This document shows positions 60,025 through 64,000 of a stretch of 64,000 bases of DNA, one piece after another. Each line of letters opens with the position of its first letter. Within the stretch, counting starts at the first letter, position 1. The position numbers and the translations under genes were made by a program. Below the pieces are notes generated by a model. That model was given only the letters and a program-made list of their open reading frames with translations. It was not told where the DNA came from and made no database searches. Location of the stretch: assembly GCF_039595935.1 (NCBI RefSeq), contig NZ_JBCNKR010000004.1, positions 1,177,001 to 1,241,000 of the forward strand, read 5' to 3'. This DNA comes from Flavobacterium sp. (GTDB taxonomy: Bacteria; Bacteroidota; Bacteroidia; Flavobacteriales; Flavobacteriaceae).

Positions 60025-60344
60025 AATGTAATTTTATCTTTTTGTGGTATTCTAAAATTTTCGTAAAAAGACATTGGTAGAATTAAAACGAAATTAACTG
60101 AAGTTTCGGTTAATTTTAAATTCTGGGTAATTAAAAGAAACAGCAGATTTAGATGGTTGCATCTTTACAAAAATACCGAAAAAAGGTTAACTTTTTACGA
60201 AAACGCCATATTAAGGAATTAAATTTATTTCGTTGCCGAATTATTAAAATTTAATATCTTTTTTAACAAATATGCAAGATTAACATTCGAATATAACTCT
60301 TCATTGCATTATTCAATTATCTTTGTCTTAACAAAAATTGAACA
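60025..60344. other. AT-rich intergenic region between antiporter and sdaA genes
   Basis: This 320-bp region separates divergent genes. I see no coding sequence, no RNA and no repeat in it. It must hold both promoters. The only recognisable element is the -7 box before the serine dehydratase gene. Confidence 0.6.
60318..60325 (+). promoter_or_regulatory. Predicted -7 box of the serine dehydratase gene
   Basis: TATCTTTG matches TAnnTTTG, 19 bp before the start codon. A fitting -33 element was not found. Confidence 0.4.
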
Positions 60345-61772
60345 ATGGAAGAATGTATCTCTGTTTTTGATATGCTTAAAATTGGCGTTGGTCCCTCAAG
60401 TTCACATACTTTGGGTCCATGGAGAGCCGCAGAACGCTTTTTAGAAGAGTTAAAAAGTGAGTCTATTTTAGATCAGGTTACCCGTGTAAAAGTCGATTTG
60501 TACGGTTCTCTTTCTTTAACCGGAAAAGGACACGCTACAGATTTGTCTGTTATGCTGGGCTTAAGCGGTCAGGATCCTGAATATATTCCGGTTGAGAATA
60601 TTGCCGGAATTATTAAAACTATCGAAGACACAAACGAGATTAATCTCGCAAACGAATATAAAATTCCGTTTTATTTTCTTCAGGACATTGTTTTCAATAA
60701 AGACTTTCTTCCTTTTCACGCGAATGGCTTAAAATTTACGGCTTATAAAAATGATGATTCTCAATATGAATCGACTTTTTATTCAATCGGCGGTGGTTTT
60801 GTAGTGAAAGAAGAGCGTGAAAATGCCAAAATAAAAGAAGTTATAAAATGTGCCTTTCCGTTTCCAATTCAAAATGCGGTTGAGCTTTTAAATTATACCA
60901 TCTCAGAGAACAAATCGATTTCTGAAATTGTGTATGAAAATGAAAAATCAATGCGTTCTGAAGAAGTAATTCATTCCGAATTAATGCGTATTTGGAACAC
61001 CATGCTGGAATGCATGTACATAGGATGTCATTCAGAAGGAATTCTTCCTGGCGGGTTACATGTTCGCAGACGCGCTTTTGATATGCATCAAAATTTAATT
61101 GGCTTATCAAATTACACTGATCCGCAGTCCTGGCTTCAGGAAATTAGAAAAACCGAAGTAAAATTTCGCCAGATTTTAAAATGGGTAAGCTGTTTTGCAT
61201 TGGCCGTAAATGAAGTAAATGCTTCGCTAGGACGTGTAGTTACGGCTCCTACTAACGGAAGTGCCGGCGTAATTCCGGCGGTTTTGATGTATTATATGGT
61301 GATCGAAAACCATAATGCAGGCGAAAAAGAAATCAAACAATTTTTGATGGTTGCCGGCGAAATTGGAAGTATCTTTAAAAAAGGTTCTACCATTTCTGCA
61401 GCAATGGGCGGATGTCAGGCAGAAATTGGCGTTTCGTCGTCGATGGCAGCAGCAGCACTTTGCGAATTAATGGGCGGAACTCCGGCTCAGGTTTTAATGG
61501 CTGCCGAAATTGCAATGGAACATCATTTAGGTTTAACCTGCGACCCAATCGGCGGTTTGGTGCAGATTCCGTGTATTGAAAGAAATACCATGGGCGCTAT
61601 AAAAGCCATAAACGCAGCCGAACTTGCTCTTGAAACCGATTCTAAAAATGCAAAAGTTCCTCTTGATAAAGTGATTGGCACAATGTGGGAAACAGCAAAA
61701 GATATGAATTCTAAATACAAAGAAACTTCAGAAGGTGGTCTTGCCATTGCAGTAAACATGGCAGATTGCTAA
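60345..61772 (+). CDS. sdaA: L-serine ammonia-lyase (iron-sulfur type, single chain)
   Basis: A 475-residue [4Fe-4S] enzyme converting L-serine to pyruvate and ammonia. The beta-domain part has [17 protein letters not shown] near the N-terminus. The alpha-domain part has [32 protein letters not shown] and [16 protein letters not shown], with the cluster cysteines in the last two motifs. The order beta-alpha in one chain is that of the common single-subunit form. It is cytoplasmic and oxygen-sensitive. It has its own promoter and stands apart from the divergent antiporter. Confidence 0.96.
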   Translation: MEECISVFDMLKIGVGPSSSHTLGPWRAAERFLEELKSESILDQVTRVKVDLYGSLSLTGKGHATDLSVMLGLSGQDPEYIPVENIAGIIKTIEDTNEINLANEYKIPFYFLQDIVFNKDFLPFHANGLKFTAYKNDDSQYESTFYSIGGGFVVKEERENAKIKEVIKCAFPFPIQNAVELLNYTISENKSISEIVYENEKSMRSEEVIHSELMRIWNTMLECMYIGCHSEGILPGGLHVRRRAFDMHQNLIGLSNYTDPQSWLQEIRKTEVKFRQILKWVSCFALAVNEVNASLGRVVTAPTNGSAGVIPAVLMYYMVIENHNAGEKEIKQFLMVAGEIGSIFKKGSTISAAMGGCQAEIGVSSSMAAAALCELMGGTPAQVLMAAEIAMEHHLGLTCDPIGGLVQIPCIERNTMGAIKAINAAELALETDSKNAKVPLDKVIGTMWETAKDMNSKYKETSEGGLAIAVNMADC

Positions 61773-61787
61773 AATTTAAAAAAATAT

Positions 61788-61831
61788 TAGCCACAGATTA
61801 AAATCTTTTGAATCCTTTTAATCTGTGGCTA
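61788..61831. repeat. 16-bp perfect inverted repeat (CCACAGATTA type)
   Basis: TAGCCACAGATTAAAA (61788-61803) pairs perfectly with 61816-61831. It is the third CCACAGATTA element in the window and lies 15 bp after the sdaA stop, where it could act as a transcription stop. Confidence 0.85.
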
Positions 61832-61856
61832 AAACTTCTCTAAGAATTATTTTTTC

Positions 61857-63050
61857 ATGAAAAAACTTTACTTTCTAATTGCATTATTTCTTTCACTTCT
61901 ATCACATTCACAGGAAACCTATTTTATTAATTCAGATACTCGTTTGTATACCAGTACAAATACCTCTGATTTTTTAGGTTATTTTAAATATGGGGCTCAG
62001 GTACAACTGTTATCTGACAGCAAAAATGGCTGGTACAAAGTCAAAGCTGATAATTTTTCTGAAGGATATGTTCCGGCTAAATTCATTTCTACATCTTTAA
62101 ATGCGGGTGATATAAAAACCGTAGACCCGGAAAATCCCATTCTTTTTGGCGGAGATCATTATCATGGCAGTAATCACCTTTTTATATTAGCTGCGGGCTT
62201 AAAAGCCAGAGCGCTTCCTGACAGAAATTCAAAGGTTAGAGAAATTTTATTTACCGGCGATGCTGTTTCTATTGATTATCTTCCAAAAGATGAAAATGAA
62301 TGGGTTAACCTATCCGGTGGTTTTAAGGAAGAATACATAATGTTTACGTTAAGAAAATTTGTTGGAAAAAGACCTAACATGAACGCTTTACTCAAAGATT
62401 TTGACAAATTAGATGTAAACAATATTCCGGATCGCAAAACAATCAGTGAACGCATTGTTGAATTAGCATGGAATAGTGATAAAACAACTTTAACACCGGC
62501 TTATCAACGTTATTATGAAGTTGTAAAACAATTAAATGATCCTAAACTTCTTGCTGAAACCGAATTGAACATGGCTATAGTCAAAGGTTTGATGAAATCT
62601 AAAACAGCAGAACAAATTATTGCCTTCTCCAAAAAAGCCGAATTCAGTTTAAAAGGCACCAAAACAAAATCCTTTTATTTATCGCAGACAGAATTAGTAA
62701 AGATATTTGGAAAACCCGCTAAAAAAGCCAATATCAGTGATGAATGCGGTATTTACCTAAGTGATTTATTTTATTATTATCCTGATTTAGAAACTTCTGT
62801 TGATGAAAAGAAAAATCAGGCTGAAATAGTTAAGGTTTACATTAACGAAAACAACAAGCTTATCATAAATGCCAATTCAGTTTTAGATAATTCGGTGTCC
62901 GAAAAAGCTTTCATTGAGAAATACGGAACTTATATCGACGCTTCGTTAAAATCACCGCATCATTATGCTATCATGATGGAAGACAGTCAATTTAGAATCG
63001 AATTTAAAGACGGAAAATTATTTTCTGTCGAAATATTCTTTTATTGCTGA
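61857..63050 (+). CDS. Exported protein with SH3b domains
   Basis: A 397-residue protein with a signal peptide (1-18). Residues about 22-85 form a bacterial SH3 domain ([40 protein letters not shown]). A second SH3-like segment lies at about 105-165 ([39 protein letters not shown]). The C-terminal half (about 190-397) is not recognised. SH3b domains usually bind peptidoglycan or proline-rich peptides, so a cell-wall or surface role is plausible. panB follows with 50 bp between. Confidence 0.82.
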   Translation: MKKLYFLIALFLSLLSHSQETYFINSDTRLYTSTNTSDFLGYFKYGAQVQLLSDSKNGWYKVKADNFSEGYVPAKFISTSLNAGDIKTVDPENPILFGGDHYHGSNHLFILAAGLKARALPDRNSKVREILFTGDAVSIDYLPKDENEWVNLSGGFKEEYIMFTLRKFVGKRPNMNALLKDFDKLDVNNIPDRKTISERIVELAWNSDKTTLTPAYQRYYEVVKQLNDPKLLAETELNMAIVKGLMKSKTAEQIIAFSKKAEFSLKGTKTKSFYLSQTELVKIFGKPAKKANISDECGIYLSDLFYYYPDLETSVDEKKNQAEIVKVYINENNKLIINANSVLDNSVSEKAFIEKYGTYIDASLKSPHHYAIMMEDSQFRIEFKDGKLFSVEIFFYC

Positions 63051-63100
63051 TTCCCTTTTTACAATTATTCAATACTTTTACATTATCAAAAAAACTTAAA

Positions 63101-63919
63101 ATGTCAGTAGCAAAAAAAGATTATAAAAGAATCACAACAAAGTCATTAATTGAAATGAAAAGCAACGGAGAAAAAATCTCTATGCTTACGGCGTATGATT
63201 ATACAATGGCTAAAATTGTTGATACTGCCGGAGTCGACGTGATTTTGGTGGGAGATTCTGCTTCAAATGTTATGGCGGGCCATGAAACGACTTTGCCAAT
63301 TACTTTAGATCAAATGATATATCACGCTTCATCTGTAGTTCGCGCTGTAGAAAGAGGTTTAGTTGTAGTCGATTTACCTTTCGGAAGTTATCAGTCTGAC
63401 CCAAAAGAAGCTTTACGTTCTGCTATCAGAATTATGAAAGAAAGCGGCGGACATGCGGTAAAACTTGAAGGCGGAAAAGAGATTAAAGAATCAATCAAAA
63501 AAATATTAAATGCCGGGATTCCGGTTATGGGTCACTTGGGTTTAACACCTCAGTCTATCTACAAATTTGGAACATACAGTGTTCGTGCCAAAGAAGAAGA
63601 AGAGGCAGAAAAATTAATCGAAGATGCTCAAATGCTTGAAAAAGTAGGATGTTTTGCAGTTGTTCTTGAAAAAATCCCTGCTGATTTAGCTGAAAAAGTT
63701 GCAAAAAGCATCTCAATCCCAGTTATCGGAATTGGTGCCGGAGGCGGTGTTGACGGACAAGTTTTGGTTATTCATGATATGCTGGGAATGAATAATGAAT
63801 TTAGTCCGCGTTTCTTACGTCGCTATCTAAATTTATACGAACTAATGACAAAAGCAATTGGCCAATATGCAGCTGATGTTAAGTCTAGTGATTTTCCTAA
63901 TTCTGGGGAACAATATTAA
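63101..63919 (+). CDS. panB: 3-methyl-2-oxobutanoate hydroxymethyltransferase
   Basis: A 272-residue enzyme making ketopantoate from 2-oxoisovalerate and 5,10-methylene-THF in pantothenate synthesis. The ATG at 63101 is preferred over a start at 63044, which overlaps the previous gene by 7 bp and adds an unconserved lead. Signatures are [67 protein letters not shown] and [17 protein letters not shown], ending [20 protein letters not shown]. It is cytoplasmic. Other pan genes are not in the window. Confidence 0.97.
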   Translation: MSVAKKDYKRITTKSLIEMKSNGEKISMLTAYDYTMAKIVDTAGVDVILVGDSASNVMAGHETTLPITLDQMIYHASSVVRAVERGLVVVDLPFGSYQSDPKEALRSAIRIMKESGGHAVKLEGGKEIKESIKKILNAGIPVMGHLGLTPQSIYKFGTYSVRAKEEEEAEKLIEDAQMLEKVGCFAVVLEKIPADLAEKVAKSISIPVIGIGAGGGVDGQVLVIHDMLGMNNEFSPRFLRRYLNLYELMTKAIGQYAADVKSSDFPNSGEQY

Positions 63920-63922
63920 TTT

Positions 63923-64000
63923 TTAAGATTCTAAGTTGCTAAGGTTCTGAGATACTAAGATTTTTAGGTTCAAAGTGGCAAAGCAGCAAAAGGTTCAAAG
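63923..64000 (+). repeat. 8-bp-period pentamer array, running off the window
   Basis: CTAAG/CTGAG units start at 63931, 63939, 63947 and 63955, and CAAAG-type units at 63971, 63979 and near 63987 and 63996. The CTAAG and CAAAG versions thus occur in one array at the same step. Confidence 0.8.

Noticed and set aside
63044..63100. Upstream start for panB
   Set aside because: It overlaps the SH3 gene by 7 bp and adds 19 residues not seen in PanB proteins.

Overview
The window looks like chromosomal DNA of a Flavobacterium-type member of the Bacteroidota. The evidence is the low GC content, a SusC/SusD pair, an asparagine-rich Rho, DUF4293, DUF3667 and DUF4261 proteins, several Bacteroidota-type -7 boxes (TAnnTTTG) and the absence of obvious Shine-Dalgarno sequences. 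Genes are densely packed with short gaps. No tRNA, rRNA, CRISPR array or prophage was seen. One complete insertion sequence is present.

Layout. 1-8.8 kb: the 5' part of ornithine aminotransferase (rocD), an Lrp/AsnC regulator, then a run of exported hydrolases (M28 peptidase, cyanophycinase-like S51 protein, penicillin-acylase-like S45 protein, dienelactone-hydrolase-like protein, DUF3667 protein, lipoprotein M28 peptidase). 8.9-20 kb: rho, a DUF4293 protein, a NarL-type two-component pair, a phosphoesterase, a flotillin, truA, and an ABC exporter. 18.8-29.1 kb: a LytS-type sensor kinase, a metzincin protease, SusC, SusD and a LytTR response regulator, which together read as one sensed and regulated polymer- or peptide-uptake locus. 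29-33 kb: an HNH/NUMOD4-like protein, lpdA, and an IS481-family element inserted inside an older inverted repeat. 33.2-36.3 kb: a compact four-gene operon of an SPFH (YdjI-like) protein with SHOCT tail, two zinc-ribbon proteins and an unrecognised protein. This is the best candidate for an under-described system. 36.5-57 kb: many short, mostly single-gene accessory functions, including a lipoprotein carbonic anhydrase, TPM protein, ureohydrolase, GNATs, three DUF1801 proteins, a DUF2975/XRE pair, an oxidoreductase, DUF4261, a hotdog dehydratase, SRPBCC proteins, NmrA/AraC, a serine hydrolase, an MBL hydrolase, a lactonase, LOG and a 2H phosphoesterase. 56.7-64 kb: glyoxalase, DUF2625, a CPA2 antiporter, L-serine dehydratase, an SH3 protein and panB.

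The intergenic DNA is unusually structured. There are arrays of pentamers (CTAAG, CTGAG, CAAAG) at an exact 8-bp period at seven places. There are also REP/BIME-like hairpin clusters, CTGAGCGAAGTCGAAG inverted repeats, CCACAGATTA inverted repeats, a six-copy 14-bp tandem repeat, and a recurring family of rho-independent terminators built on AAATCCGATTTGT. All functional calls rest on reading the sequence and recalling families; no database search was run.
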